Positions 1 to 9,468 of a DNA stretch of 12,000 bases are shown here, piece by piece. A program made the translations under genes and the position numbers. Source of the stretch: Deinococcus sp. (GTDB lineage: Bacteria > Deinococcota > Deinococci > Deinococcales > Deinococcaceae); NCBI GenBank assembly GCA_030524065.1, contig JAUNHF010000026.1:1-12000 (forward strand), read 5' to 3'. Numbering within the stretch: position 1 is the stretch's first letter; each line of letters begins with the position of its first letter. The notes under the pieces are model-generated. The model saw only the letters and a list, made by a program, of their open reading frames with translations. It ran no database searches and was not told where the DNA came from.

Positions 1-621
<621 letters not shown>

Positions 622-669
622 GCACGGCCAGCCGGGAACCCGGCAGCGGCGGGGCACGTAAGGCGAGGC

Positions 670-1236
670 ATGGAACTGTTTTCCGGTCTGCTCTCCGCCC
701 TGGGCCTGTCCGGCGCAGCGGGGCTGAACGCCTACATTCCGCTGTTTCTGGTGGGGGTTCTCAGCCACCTGGGCCTGGTGCAGCTGGACCAGCCCTTCGA
801 TCTGCTGGGCAACACCTGGACCCTGCTGGTCATTTTTCTGGTGGGCCTGGCCGACTTCATCGGTGACAAGATTCCGGGAGTGGACCATGTGCTGCACCTG
901 CTGGGCGGCTGGGTGGGGGCTGCGGCCGGGGCGGTGCTGTTCGCTTCACAGGCGGGGGTGGCCGACCTTTCGCCCACACTGGCCGCCGTGCTGGGCCTGA
1001 TCGTGGCCGGCGGGGTGCAGACGGGGCGCGCCGCCGTGCGCCCGGCCGCCACCGCCTTTACCGCTGGGGTGGGGAATCCGGTGGTCAGCGCCGCGGAAGA
1101 CAGTCTGAGCCTGGGGCTGAGTCTCCTGGCACTGTTCGTGCCGGCCCTGGCTGCTCTGGGCCTGCTGGGTCTGCTGTGGTGGGGATGGCGGCTGCACCAC
1201 CGCTGGCGCCGGCAACGTACCGTCGCTGCTGGCTGA
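670..1236 (+). CDS. DUF4126 family membrane protein
   Basis: 188-residue hydrophobic protein of unknown function, predicted in the cytoplasmic membrane. The N-terminus (SALGLSGAAGLNAYIPLFL), the loop DKIPGVDHVLH (residues 66-76) and the GNPVVSAAED segment (135-144) are typical of DUF4126. About four to five hydrophobic segments lie near residues 8-33, 50-64, 79-92, 103-117 and 146-172, followed by a basic tail (RLHHRWRRQR) expected to stay in the cytoplasm. The ATG at 670 is preceded by AAGG (660-663) at 6 bases and GGCGAGG immediately upstream, a modest ribosome-binding site. The gene is 48 bases after pth with no clear promoter or terminator between, so cotranscription is likely. Nothing in the sequence ties it to the ATPase operon downstream. 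Family call from pattern recognition; molecular role unknown. Confidence 0.85.
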   Translation: MELFSGLLSALGLSGAAGLNAYIPLFLVGVLSHLGLVQLDQPFDLLGNTWTLLVIFLVGLADFIGDKIPGVDHVLHLLGGWVGAAAGAVLFASQAGVADLSPTLAAVLGLIVAGGVQTGRAAVRPAATAFTAGVGNPVVSAAEDSLSLGLSLLALFVPALAALGLLGLLWWGWRLHHRWRRQRTVAAG

Positions 1237-1331
1237 GGTTCCCCTGTACTGCCGGCCTGTTTCCCACGCAGTGACATCTCCCGGTCCCGGCTGGAGGGAC
1301 GCTTGCCCCTGAAAAGCGAATGTAAACCCTG

Positions 1332-1340
1332 TGTTAGAAT
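1332..1340 (+). promoter_or_regulatory. Predicted operon promoter (extended -10)
   Basis: TGTTAGAAT reads as an extended -10 element (TG, one base, then TAGAAT, matching TATAAT at four of six positions). The best -35 candidate, CTGAAA at 1309-1314, would leave a 20-base spacer, so recognition may rest on the TG extension. Expected transcription start is near 1347. It is the most promoter-like site upstream of the ATPase genes. Confidence 0.5.
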
Positions 1341-1341
1341 C

Positions 1342-1354
1342 TCAGACAGTCTGA
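1342..1354. promoter_or_regulatory. Perfect palindrome at predicted transcription start (candidate operator)
   Basis: TCAGAC-A-GTCTGA is a perfect 6+6 inverted repeat with one central base, beginning two bases after the -10 box and covering the expected transcription start. Its position suits an operator for a dimeric repressor. I do not recognise it as a known Deinococcus site such as the radiation/desiccation response motif. A 6-base arm can also occur by chance. Confidence 0.35.
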
Positions 1355-1410
1355 CGCAACCAAACAAATAGGGTCGGGCAACCAAAGCAAGCTGGTGCAG
1401 AAGGCACTCC

Positions 1411-1433
1411 AAGACCCCACGCCGTGGGGCCTT
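1411..1433 (+). promoter_or_regulatory. Leader hairpin 1
   Basis: CCCCAC (1415-1420) pairs with GTGGGG (1424-1429) around a three-base GCC loop. The stem extends outward through one A/C mismatch by AAG (1411-1413) with CTT (1431-1433). It has no T tract, so it is not a standard terminator. It may stabilise the mRNA leader or take part in an attenuation switch with the next hairpin. Confidence 0.5.
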
Positions 1434-1443
1434 CACTCTGAAT

Positions 1444-1462
1444 GGAGCCCGTAAGGGCTTTT
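1444..1462 (+). terminator. Leader hairpin 2, possible attenuator-type terminator
   Basis: AGCCC (1446-1450) pairs with GGGCT (1455-1459) around GTAA, which reads as a stable GNRA tetraloop (GUAA) in RNA, and the stem runs directly into TTT (1460-1462). Flanking GG could add two G-U pairs. The stem is short, so termination would be partial at best. It lies 36 bases before the first ATPase start codon, where premature termination would control the whole operon. The left arm GCCC (1447-1450) could instead pair with GGGC (1427-1430) of hairpin 1. Confidence 0.35.
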
Positions 1463-1497
1463 CGGTGTGCCGGATGACGAAGAAAGGAGGAGGGAAC

Positions 1498-1815
1498 TTG
1501 GACATCTCAAGCCGAATCTTGAGTGAACTGGCCGAGCGCGAAGCTGCGCTGGACGCGCAGATTGAAGCTGCGCGCGCAGACGCACGCCGCGACGTAGAAG
1601 CCGCTGAAGCGGAGGCCGCCCGCATCCTCCGTGAAGCTCAGGAGCGCATGAAGGCCATGCAGGCCGAACATGACCAGCGCCTGACCGCCGAAACGGTACG
1701 CATCCGTGAGGAGGCCAGGAGCAAAGCGACTGAGGGCACGGAGCGCGCCCGCACACACATGAGCAGCCGCATTCAGCAGGCTGCTGAGCACGTGCTGAAG
1801 GCGGTGCTGCCGTGA
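1498..1815 (+). CDS. atpG: V/A-type ATP synthase subunit G (peripheral stalk)
   Basis: 105-residue, highly charged Ala/Glu/Arg-rich protein, helical almost throughout, as expected for the G half of the E-G coiled-coil peripheral stalk that holds the A3B3 head to subunit I. Right-handed coiled-coil-type spacing of Ala and charged residues runs from about residue 10 to 95 ([20 protein letters not shown] and onward). It has no catalytic motif. The start is TTG at 1498, chosen because AAAGGAGGAGGG (1483-1494) sits just upstream; an in-frame GTG at 1465 would place that ribosome-binding site inside the coding region. Its stop overlaps the start of subunit I (GTGA). Some annotations name this subunit H. 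The identity rests on composition, size and operon position, since such coiled-coil proteins diverge quickly. Confidence 0.88.
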   Translation: MDISSRILSELAEREAALDAQIEAARADARRDVEAAEAEAARILREAQERMKAMQAEHDQRLTAETVRIREEARSKATEGTERARTHMSSRIQQAAEHVLKAVLP

Positions 1816-3881
1816 TTAGCCCGATGCAGCAGGTCGTGATCGCCATGCGCCGCCGCGAAAGCGAAGCGGTGATCACTGCGCTGCAACACGCTGGGGTTAT
1901 TCACCTCAAGCCCATAGAAGGCAGCCCGCTGCGTTCCGACGCTTCGCGTGAGCAGACCTCTGAGGAGCTCAAGGAAGCCGAGCGGCTGCTCGCCCGCACC
2001 GAAAGCACCATCGCGGAACTGGGCGCTGTGCGTCCGGCCGAGATGGTCGGGGCGAGCCTGCCCCCACGCGGTGAGTGGGCGGCCCGCATCGAAAGCGTGG
2101 CGTCGCCGGTGGCCGAACTGGCCCGTGAGCGCACCGAAGTTCAGGGCGATGTAGACGCTGCCGCTGCTTACGCAGAGCCGGCCGCAACCCTGGCCCGCAT
2201 GGTGGGTTCGCTGGACCGCAGCCGCCGTGTGGCGGTCATTCCCTTTTTGCTGCACGCCGAAACAGACCTGGGTGAGCTGCAAGCTTCGCTGCGCGAGTCG
2301 CTGGGTGAGCGTTTCGAGCTGGCTGTGGAAAGCAGCGGCACTGGCCGCGTCGGCGCCGTAGCAACGCTGGCCGCCGAGCGCGACCTGGCCCGCACTGCAC
2401 TGGGCCGGGTTCGCTTGGCCGAAATGCGCCTGCCGGGACGCTTCGAGGGCATGCCCCTGGAGCAGGCTGCCGGCGAACTGGGCCAGATCCGCGCTGCCGG
2501 GCGTGACCACTTGCAGGGCCTGAACGAAAAGCGCAGCGCCCTGGCCGCGAGCCACGGTCCTGAACTGTTCGCCCTGCGCGACGGTCTCAAGGACCTGGTG
2601 GCGGTGCACGACGTGCGCACGCTGTCGGCCCGTGGTCGCTACTCGCTGGTCATGCAGGGTTATGTGCCGGTAGACCGCGTACCTGCGCTGCAAGCGGCGC
2701 TGAGGCCCTTTGGTGAAGGCGTGGTTCATGAGCTGCACGATGTGGACTCGCACCATGACCAGGCCATTCCGGTCGAGCTGAAGAACAGCGGCTATGTCCG
2801 CCCTTACCAAATGGTGATGGGCCTGATGTCGCCGCCCAAGTACGGCACCTTTGACCCCACCTGGGTGATGGCGTACCTGATGCCGTTCCTGTTCGGTCTG
2901 ATTATCGGTGACGTGGGCTACGGCATTTTGTTCTTCTTGGTGGGCCTGTGGCTCAAGGGCAAGGCCGACCGTGGTCAGAGCTGGACCGTTCCGCTGATGG
3001 GCACCAAGCTGCTGCCTGCCACGCTGAAGGACATCTGGAGCATTATTGCGGCCATGTCGTTCTGGACGGTGTTGTGGGGCTTCCTGACCGGCGAGTTCTT
3101 CGGAACCTGGGGCGAGCACCTGGGCCTGTTCTACCTGGACGAGAAACTGCTGAACAACTTCTGGGGCTGGACCGGCGCCGAGTATCACGCGCATGAGGGT
3201 GGACACCACCACGGCCTGATTCCTACCCTTTTCCCCCGTCTGGAAACCGGTTACTTCAGCAACATCATGCTCATGATTGCGCTGGCGTTCGGCATCTTGC
3301 AGGTGCCCTGGGGCTGGTTTATCCGTATTCGCGAGGGCCTCAAGCATGGCGACCAGACCCACGTCTGGGAAGGCGCGGCGCTGTTTGGCGGCGTGATCGC
3401 CCTGATCCTGATGGCCTTTGTGACCAAGGCGGCCAGCGACTTTGGCCTGATGTTCAACTTCGCTAATCCCCTGGTCTGGCTGATGTGGCTGGGATTCCTC
3501 ACCTTTGTGGTGGGCTACCTGCGCGTCATCAAGCACTTCCCGATGCTACCTGTGGAACTGATTTCGCAGGGCGGCGCGGTGCTCAGCTACGCCCGTATCT
3601 TTGCGGTTGGTCTGGTGTCGGCCATCATGGCCAAGCTGGTGGCTGACCTCGGTTGGAGCCTGTACGAAAGCATGGGCCTGATCGGCGGCGTGATCGGCCT
3701 GATTCTGGCTGTGATCCTGACTGTTCTCATTCTCGCACTGACCCTGATCGGTCACATCCTGCAGCCCATCCGTTTGCAGATGGTCGAATTCCTCAACCCG
3801 ACGGGATACAACGCTGAAACCAGCCCCGTCTACACCCCCCTTCGTCGTCTCAGCTCCACTTCGGGCGAGCCGGTAAACTAA
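1812..3881 (+). CDS. atpI: V/A-type ATP synthase subunit I (membrane stator, a-subunit homologue)
   Basis: 689-residue stator subunit forming the two proton half-channels against the c-ring. The soluble N-terminal half (residues 1 to about 340) contains long helical stretches and binds the peripheral stalks. The C-terminal half starts near YGTFDPTW (about 343-350) and has around eight hydrophobic helices. R595 in the SYARIF motif, and Q651 and R654 in [11 protein letters not shown], align with the functionally important Arg/Gln/Arg set of Thermus subunit I and yeast subunit a. A His-rich stretch, residues 458-468 ([11 protein letters not shown]), lies in a loop between membrane helices. The start is GTG at 1812 in a GTGA overlap with atpG, preceded by GAAGGCGG (1797-1804); MISPM matches the family N-terminus better than the ATG at 1824. 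Coupled translation with atpG is likely. Confidence 0.95.
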   Translation: MISPMQQVVIAMRRRESEAVITALQHAGVIHLKPIEGSPLRSDASREQTSEELKEAERLLARTESTIAELGAVRPAEMVGASLPPRGEWAARIESVASPVAELARERTEVQGDVDAAAAYAEPAATLARMVGSLDRSRRVAVIPFLLHAETDLGELQASLRESLGERFELAVESSGTGRVGAVATLAAERDLARTALGRVRLAEMRLPGRFEGMPLEQAAGELGQIRAAGRDHLQGLNEKRSALAASHGPELFALRDGLKDLVAVHDVRTLSARGRYSLVMQGYVPVDRVPALQAALRPFGEGVVHELHDVDSHHDQAIPVELKNSGYVRPYQMVMGLMSPPKYGTFDPTWVMAYLMPFLFGLIIGDVGYGILFFLVGLWLKGKADRGQSWTVPLMGTKLLPATLKDIWSIIAAMSFWTVLWGFLTGEFFGTWGEHLGLFYLDEKLLNNFWGWTGAEYHAHEGGHHHGLIPTLFPRLETGYFSNIMLMIALAFGILQVPWGWFIRIREGLKHGDQTHVWEGAALFGGVIALILMAFVTKAASDFGLMFNFANPLVWLMWLGFLTFVVGYLRVIKHFPMLPVELISQGGAVLSYARIFAVGLVSAIMAKLVADLGWSLYESMGLIGGVIGLILAVILTVLILALTLIGHILQPIRLQMVEFLNPTGYNAETSPVYTPLRRLSSTSGEPVN

Positions 3882-3901
3882 CTCTTACAGGAGAAATGAC
3901 T

Positions 3902-4195
3902 ATGACCAAGTACAACAAGATTGCTATCGTTGCCGTTCTGTTCGCCCTGGCCGGTGCGGCCAACGCTCAGGAAGTCGCCGCTACCGCCGGCAACAACGAA
4001 GGTCTGTCGGCCATCGGTAAGGGCCTGGCCCTGGGCCTGGGCGCCGTGGGCACCGGTCTGGCACAGGCCCGCATCGGTTCGAGCCTGGTGGGCGCCGTGG
4101 CCGAAGACCCCAGCAAGTTCGGTCAGCTGCTGCTGGTCTTCCTGCTGCCTGAAACCCTGGTGATTCTGGGCTTCGTGGGCCTGTTCCTGATCTGA
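3902..4195 (+). CDS. atpK: V/A-type ATP synthase c-ring proteolipid (subunit L/K/c)
   Basis: 97-residue proteolipid with a two-helix hairpin that forms the rotating ring. Residues 1-22 look like a signal peptide (basic start, hydrophobic IAIVAVLFALAG, cleavage likely after AANA), as in the Thermus c subunit. The mature part has helix 1 at about 35-56 (glycine-rich GLALGLGAVGTGLAQARIG), the polar loop AEDPSK (67-72) and helix 2 at about 74-96. E84 in LLPETLVI is the expected ion-binding carboxylate. The single-hairpin architecture differs from the duplicated eukaryotic vacuolar proteolipid. Start: AGGAG (3889-3893) is 8 bases from the ATG at 3902 but only 2 from the in-frame ATG at 3896, so 3902 is preferred; the longer form would be 99 residues. 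This subunit is also called atpL in Thermus. Confidence 0.95.
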   Translation: MTKYNKIAIVAVLFALAGAANAQEVAATAGNNEGLSAIGKGLALGLGAVGTGLAQARIGSSLVGAVAEDPSKFGQLLLVFLLPETLVILGFVGLFLI

Positions 4196-4196
4196 T

Positions 4197-4757
4197 ATGG
4201 CCCTGGACCGACTGCTTGAAAATGAAGCTCAGGCCGAGATCGAGCGCGTCCGCGCCGATGCCCGCGCCCGTGCGGAACAGATCGTGGCTGACGCCCGCGC
4301 CGAAGCGCAGGGACTGGTCGAGAGCCGCAGCCGGGTGCTGGACAAGCAGTACCAGGCCGGCCTGACCCGCGCCCGCTCCTCGGCGGACCTGGAGATGAAC
4401 GCCGCCCGCCTGAGCGCAGGCGAAGAAGGCATCGCCCAGGTGTACGGCCTGGTCGAGCAGCAGCTGCGTGATATCGGCCGGCTGCCCGAGTACCGCGAAA
4501 TCCTGGGGCGCTTGCTAAACGAAGCCCGCCAGGCGGTGCCCGCTGCCGAAGTGGCCGAAGTGAACCCCAGCGACGTAGAAATTTTGCGCTCGCTGGTGGG
4601 TGACCTGGAAGTCCGCGCCAACCCGGGCATTGAGGGTGGCGTGCGGCTGATCAGCCAGGGCGGCAAAAGCGGCATCACCAACACCCTGATGGGCCGCTTG
4701 CAGACCCTGCGCGGTGGGCTGACCCCCGAGATCCGCCAATTGCTGACGGGCGAATAA
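4197..4757 (+). CDS. atpE: V/A-type ATP synthase subunit E (peripheral stalk)
   Basis: 186-residue peripheral-stalk protein that pairs with subunit G. Residues 1 to about 100 are a charged Ala/Arg/Glu-rich helix (VRADARARAEQIVADARAEA region) suited to a coiled coil. The C-terminal part (about 105-186) is a compact domain with the family-like pattern VRANPGIEGGVRLISQ that contacts the top of subunit B. Length is close to the Thermus subunit. The ATG at 4197 begins one base after the stop of the c-subunit gene (TGATATG), and no good ribosome-binding site is visible, so initiation probably depends on ribosomes finishing the upstream gene. The next gene starts 9 bases after its stop. The name E follows V/A-type usage and is unrelated to F-type atpE, the c subunit. 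Confidence 0.93.
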   Translation: MALDRLLENEAQAEIERVRADARARAEQIVADARAEAQGLVESRSRVLDKQYQAGLTRARSSADLEMNAARLSAGEEGIAQVYGLVEQQLRDIGRLPEYREILGRLLNEARQAVPAAEVAEVNPSDVEILRSLVGDLEVRANPGIEGGVRLISQGGKSGITNTLMGRLQTLRGGLTPEIRQLLTGE

Positions 4758-4766
4758 GGAGAGGCT

Positions 4767-5750
4767 ATGCCTGACGATTATGCCTACATCAATACCCGCG
4801 TCAGGATGATGCGTAACGCGCTGCTTGATGGCCGCTCGCTGGAAGCCGCACTGGCGGCCAGCAGCTACCCCGAGTTCCTGCGCGTGCTGAGTGAGTCCGG
4901 GTTTGCCGCCAGCCTGCGTGAAACCACCGCCGAAGACGCCGGCCTGCCCGAGCTGGACCGGGCGCTGAGCCGCAACCTGTTTGCGACCACGCAGAAGGTG
5001 CTGGGCTTTGCCGACGGCAACTCCCGGCGTGAAATCGAAACCTTGCTGATGCGCTGGGACTTGGTGAACCTCAAGACCCTGGCCCGCGGCGTGGTGGCTG
5101 GGCGCGGCGTAGACGCCATTCGCAGCAGCCTAATTCCTGGCGGCACCTTCAAGCCCAGTCTGCTGGAAAATGCGGCCGGCAGCAGCGACCTGCCCGGTGT
5201 GGCCTCGGCCATCTCGGTCAGTGGTCATCCGCTGGCGGCGGCGTTTCGGCGCGGGGTGGCGGCTTACCAGGCCAGCGGCAACCTGCTGAACCTGGAAGTG
5301 GCACTGGACCAGGGGTACTACGGACATGTCCGCAAAGTGGCTCAGGACACCTCGCTGCGCACCTACGTGGGCCGCGAGATCGACATCACCAACGCGCTGA
5401 TGGCCCGTCAGGCCCAGGCTGCCGGCGTGCCGCTGAACCAGGAATTCTTCGTGCCAGGCGGCCGCCTGGACGCGGCGGGGTATGCCCGGCTGGCCTCGGG
5501 TGATACCGGCGCTTCGCCGGACATCGCCGCCATCATGGAAGCGCCCACGCCGCAGGCGGCCGAAGTGGCGGCCCGCGCCGCGCTGGACCGCACCGCCCGC
5601 TCTATTGGCGTCTCTGACCCGATGGGTGTGGGCATCATCCTGGATTTCCTGCGCCGCAAAGAGATCGAAGCGGCCAAGCTGCGCCTGATCGGGCGCGGCA
5701 AGTACTACGGCCTGCCAGAAGAACAGCTTCGCCAGGAGGTGGACGCATGA
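4767..5750 (+). CDS. atpC: V/A-type ATP synthase subunit C (shaft-to-ring socket)
   Basis: 327-residue member of the C/AC39 (eukaryotic d) family. It is the funnel-shaped adaptor that sits on the c-ring and receives the D-F shaft, passing torque between ring and head. The start DYAYINTRVRMMRNALL and the helical repeats with TYVGREIDITNALMARQ and DFLRRKEIEAAKLRLIGRG near the C-terminus are typical of this family. No membrane segment is visible, in agreement with a cytoplasmic adaptor. The start ATG at 4767 has AAGGAG (4756-4761), overlapping the stop of atpE, at 5 bases. The stop overlaps atpF by ATGA (5747-5750). It is not homologous to the F-type c subunit despite the letter. No truncation or unusual feature was seen. 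Confidence 0.93.
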   Translation: MPDDYAYINTRVRMMRNALLDGRSLEAALAASSYPEFLRVLSESGFAASLRETTAEDAGLPELDRALSRNLFATTQKVLGFADGNSRREIETLLMRWDLVNLKTLARGVVAGRGVDAIRSSLIPGGTFKPSLLENAAGSSDLPGVASAISVSGHPLAAAFRRGVAAYQASGNLLNLEVALDQGYYGHVRKVAQDTSLRTYVGREIDITNALMARQAQAAGVPLNQEFFVPGGRLDAAGYARLASGDTGASPDIAAIMEAPTPQAAEVAARAALDRTARSIGVSDPMGVGIILDFLRRKEIEAAKLRLIGRGKYYGLPEEQLRQEVDA

Positions 5751-6112
5751 CCGCAGCCCAGCAAGGGACCCAAAAGGGCCGCAATGCTCAGCGCGTGGTG
5801 ATTCTGGCCGACAGCGAGACGGCGACCGGATACCGCCTGGCCGGGGCCGAAGTGGTGGAAGCCACTCCGGACACTGCCCAGGCCACGCTGGAGCGCCTGA
5901 TTGTGGAAGGTCAGCATGGCCTGGTGGCGGTAGACGGCGGACTGATCGCTGATCCCATCGGAGCTACGGCCCGCGTGATGCGCGGCCGTGACCTGCCGAT
6001 TCTGCTGCCGCTGCCCAGCCTGAGCGACGCCTTTAGCCCGGACACCGTGGACGCCAAGGCGTACATGGGCCGGCTGGTGCGCGAGACGGTGGGCTTCGAC
6101 ATCAAACTGTAA
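5747..6112 (+). CDS. atpF: V/A-type ATP synthase subunit F (central shaft)
   Basis: 121-residue subunit that binds D to form the central rotor shaft. The core (from residue 17: [20 protein letters not shown]) has the family Rossmann-like pattern, followed by [22 protein letters not shown] and the ending [10 protein letters not shown], very close to Thermus F. The first 16 residues ([16 protein letters not shown]) are an extension the Thermus protein lacks; a later start is not supported because AGGAGGT (5734-5740) is 6 bases before the ATG at 5747. It overlaps atpC by ATGA. A 92-base spacer separates its stop from the best start of atpA. In Thermus, F is linked to regulation of ATPase activity; a similar role here is inferred. 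Confidence 0.94.
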   Translation: MTAAQQGTQKGRNAQRVVILADSETATGYRLAGAEVVEATPDTAQATLERLIVEGQHGLVAVDGGLIADPIGATARVMRGRDLPILLPLPSLSDAFSPDTVDAKAYMGRLVRETVGFDIKL

Positions 6113-6204
6113 TGCGGGCGGCTGAGGGCAGCGGGCAAAACGCCAAGACGGGCGGGGAAGCCACTGGCTCTCAGCCCCCTTCCGCATCTTTCAAGGAGAA
6201 TCAA

Positions 6205-7979
6205 ATGACGCAACAGAAAACGGGTGTCGTTCAGAACATTGCCGGTCCCGCGGTCATCGCGGACGGTATGTACGGCGCCAAAATGTACGACATTGTGCGC
6301 GTAGGCAAAGAGCGTCTGGTCGGAGAAATCATCCGTCTGGACGGCGATACCGCCTTCGTGCAGGTGTACGAAGACACCTCCGGCCTGATGGTCGGCGAGC
6401 CGGTGCAGACCACTGGCCTGCCGCTGAGCGTGGAGCTGGGCCCGGGCATGCTGAACGGCATTTACGACGGCATTCAGCGGCCCCTGGACAAGATCCGCGA
6501 GCAGAGTGGTGACTTTATCGCCCGTGGTATTGAGGTTTCCAGCCTGAACCGCGAGCAGAAGTGGGCCTTTACCCCCACCGTGCAGGCCGGCGACGAAGTG
6601 AGCGGCAGCGCGATTCTGGGCACCGTGCCTGAGTTCAGCTTCACCCACAAGATCCTGACCCCGCCCGACAAGAGCGGCCGCCTGGAGTGGGTGGCTCCCG
6701 CTGGCGAGTACACCATTGACGACACCATCGCCCGCCTGGAGGGCGGCACCGAGCTGCGTCTGGCCCACTACTGGCCCGTGCGCGCGCCCCGCCCTGTCGC
6801 CAAGAAGCTAGACCCCAGCCTGCCCTTCCTGACCGGAATGCGCATTCTGGACGTGCTGTTCCCCCTAGTGATGGGCGGCGCAGCGGCGATTCCCGGCCCC
6901 TTCGGTTCGGGCAAGACCGTGACCCAGCAGAGCGTGGCGAAGTACGGTAACGCCGATATCGTGGTGTACGTGGGTTGCGGTGAGCGCGGCAACGAAATGA
7001 CCGACGTGCTGGTGGAATTCCCCGAACTGGAAGACCCCAAGACCGGCGGGCCTCTGATGCACCGCACCATCTTGATTGCCAACACCTCCAACATGCCGGT
7101 GGCGGCCCGTGAAGCCTCGGTGTACACCGGCATCACCCTGGCGGAGTACTTCCGCGACCAGGGCTACTCGGTGTCCTTGATGGCCGACTCGACCTCCCGC
7201 TGGGCCGAGGCGCTGCGTGAAATCAGCTCCCGCCTGGAAGAAATGCCCGCCGAAGAAGGCTACCCGCCCTACCTGGGCGCCAAGCTGGCTGCCTTTTACG
7301 AGCGCGCCGGTGCCGTGAAAACCATGGCCGGCGAAGACGGCGCCGTGTCGGTGATCGGCGCAGTGTCGCCCGCCGGCGGTGACATGTCCGAGCCCGTGAC
7401 CCAGGCCACGCTGCGCATTACCGGCGCCTTCTGGCGTCTGGACGCGGGTCTGGCCCGCCGCCGTCACTTCCCTGCGATCAACTGGAACGGCTCCTACTCG
7501 CTGTTTACCCCCATTCTGGAAGACTGGTACCGCAAGAATGTGGGCGAGGACTTCCCCGAACTGCGCCAGCGCATCGGCAACATTCTCCAGCAAGAAGCGG
7601 CGCTGCAAGAAGTGGTGCAGCTGGTGGGTCCCGACGCCCTGCAGGACCAGGAGCGCCTGGTGATCGAGTCGGGCAAGATGCTGCGTCAGGATTTCCTACA
7701 GCAAAACGGCTTTGATCCGGTGGACGCCTCGGCTTCTATGCCCAAGAACTACGGCCTGATGCGGATGATGCTGAAGTTCTACGACCAGGCCGAACTGGCG
7801 CTGCGTGACGGTGCCACCATCGACGAAATCATCGCCAGCCCCGTGATCGAGAAGCTGTCCCGCGCCCGCTACGTGCACGAAGACGAGTTCGCCGCTTACG
7901 CCGACTCGGTGATGAGCGAGCTGGACACCACCTTTAAGGGCGGCGCAGGCACGGTCAGCATGAACAAGGAGGTCACCGC

Positions 7980-7983
<4 letters not shown>
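6205..7983 (+). CDS. atpA: V/A-type ATP synthase catalytic subunit A
   Basis: 592-residue catalytic subunit; three copies alternate with B in the cytoplasmic head and make or hydrolyse ATP. Domains in order: N-terminal beta barrel ([16 protein letters not shown] onward, residues 6-75), the bulge or non-homologous insert typical of A subunits (about 110-195), the nucleotide-binding core with Walker A GPFGSGKT at 231-238 (K237), GCGERGNE at 257-264 with the catalytic Glu likely E260, and Walker B in [18 protein letters not shown], then a helical C-terminal domain. The P-loop has Ser at the position that is the redox Cys in eukaryotic A subunits. The start ATG at 6205 is chosen from AAGGAG (6193-6198) at 6 bases and the usual family start; an in-frame ATG at 6112 would add 31 low-complexity residues. 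It overlaps atpB by GTGA. Confidence 0.97.
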
Positions 7984-9383
<1,400 letters not shown>

Positions 9384-9443
9384 ACGTTGACCGGTGGCTG
9401 ATGGCAGGTGAAATTTTCCCTGCCACTCACCCACCGTCAACGT
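9384..9443 (+). promoter_or_regulatory. Long stem-loop between atpB and atpD
   Basis: Beginning at the first base after the atpB stop, ACGTTGAC (9384-9391) pairs with GTCAACGT (9436-9443) and GGTGG (9393-9397) with CCACC (9431-9435), with only C9392 bulged: 13 base pairs. Inside, GGCAGG (9403-9408) pairs with CCTGCC (9419-9424). No T tract follows, so it is not an ordinary terminator. It may stabilise the upstream mRNA, be a processing site, or reduce read-through to the single-copy subunit D. Confidence 0.7.
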
Positions 9444-9452
9444 CACCGACAA

Positions 9453-9462
9453 AAGGAGGTGA
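9453..9462 (+). promoter_or_regulatory. Near-perfect ribosome-binding site of atpD
   Basis: AAGGAGGTGA, a full complement to the usual 16S rRNA 3' end, lies 6 bases before the ATG at 9469. It is the longest anti-Shine-Dalgarno match I see in the operon. It sits 9 bases after the B/D stem-loop and lets atpD be translated independently of atpB. Confidence 0.8.
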
Positions 9463-9468
9463 CAACAT

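Larger units (their letters stand above)
1237..1497 (+). promoter_or_regulatory. Non-coding leader of the ATPase operon
   Basis: 261 bases without a credible gene. No terminator is evident directly after the DUF4126 gene. The region holds an extended -10 promoter (1332-1340), a perfect palindrome at the expected transcription start (1342-1354), a GC-rich hairpin (1411-1433), a short terminator-like hairpin (1444-1462) and the ribosome-binding site of the first ATPase gene (1483-1494). The implied untranslated leader is about 150 bases, long compared with the leaderless style of the genes after the operon. The elements are seen in the sequence; their regulatory role is inference. Confidence 0.6.

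Noticed and set aside
631..644. Small hairpin GCCGGG/CCCGGC between pth and the DUF4126 gene
   Set aside because: The loop is only two bases (or a 5-pair stem with four), there is no T tract, and such repeats are common by chance in GC-rich spacers; not called a terminator.
1303..1308. TTGCCC as a -35 box for the operon promoter
   Set aside because: Its distance to the TAGAAT box is 26 bases, well outside the usable spacer range.
1465..1497. Upstream GTG start for atpG
   Set aside because: It would put the strong AAAGGAGGAGGG ribosome-binding site inside the coding region and has no such site of its own; TTG at 1498 is preferred.
1773..3536. Long open frame on the - strand opposite atpI (587 codons)
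   Set aside because: It is the mirror of atpI codon bias in GC-rich DNA. The product is a Gln/His/Ala-rich sequence with no recognisable family, while the + strand encodes a clear subunit I.
5911..6768. Open frame on the - strand across atpF/atpA (285 codons)
   Set aside because: It spans two certain genes and their spacer, with no family resemblance in the product.
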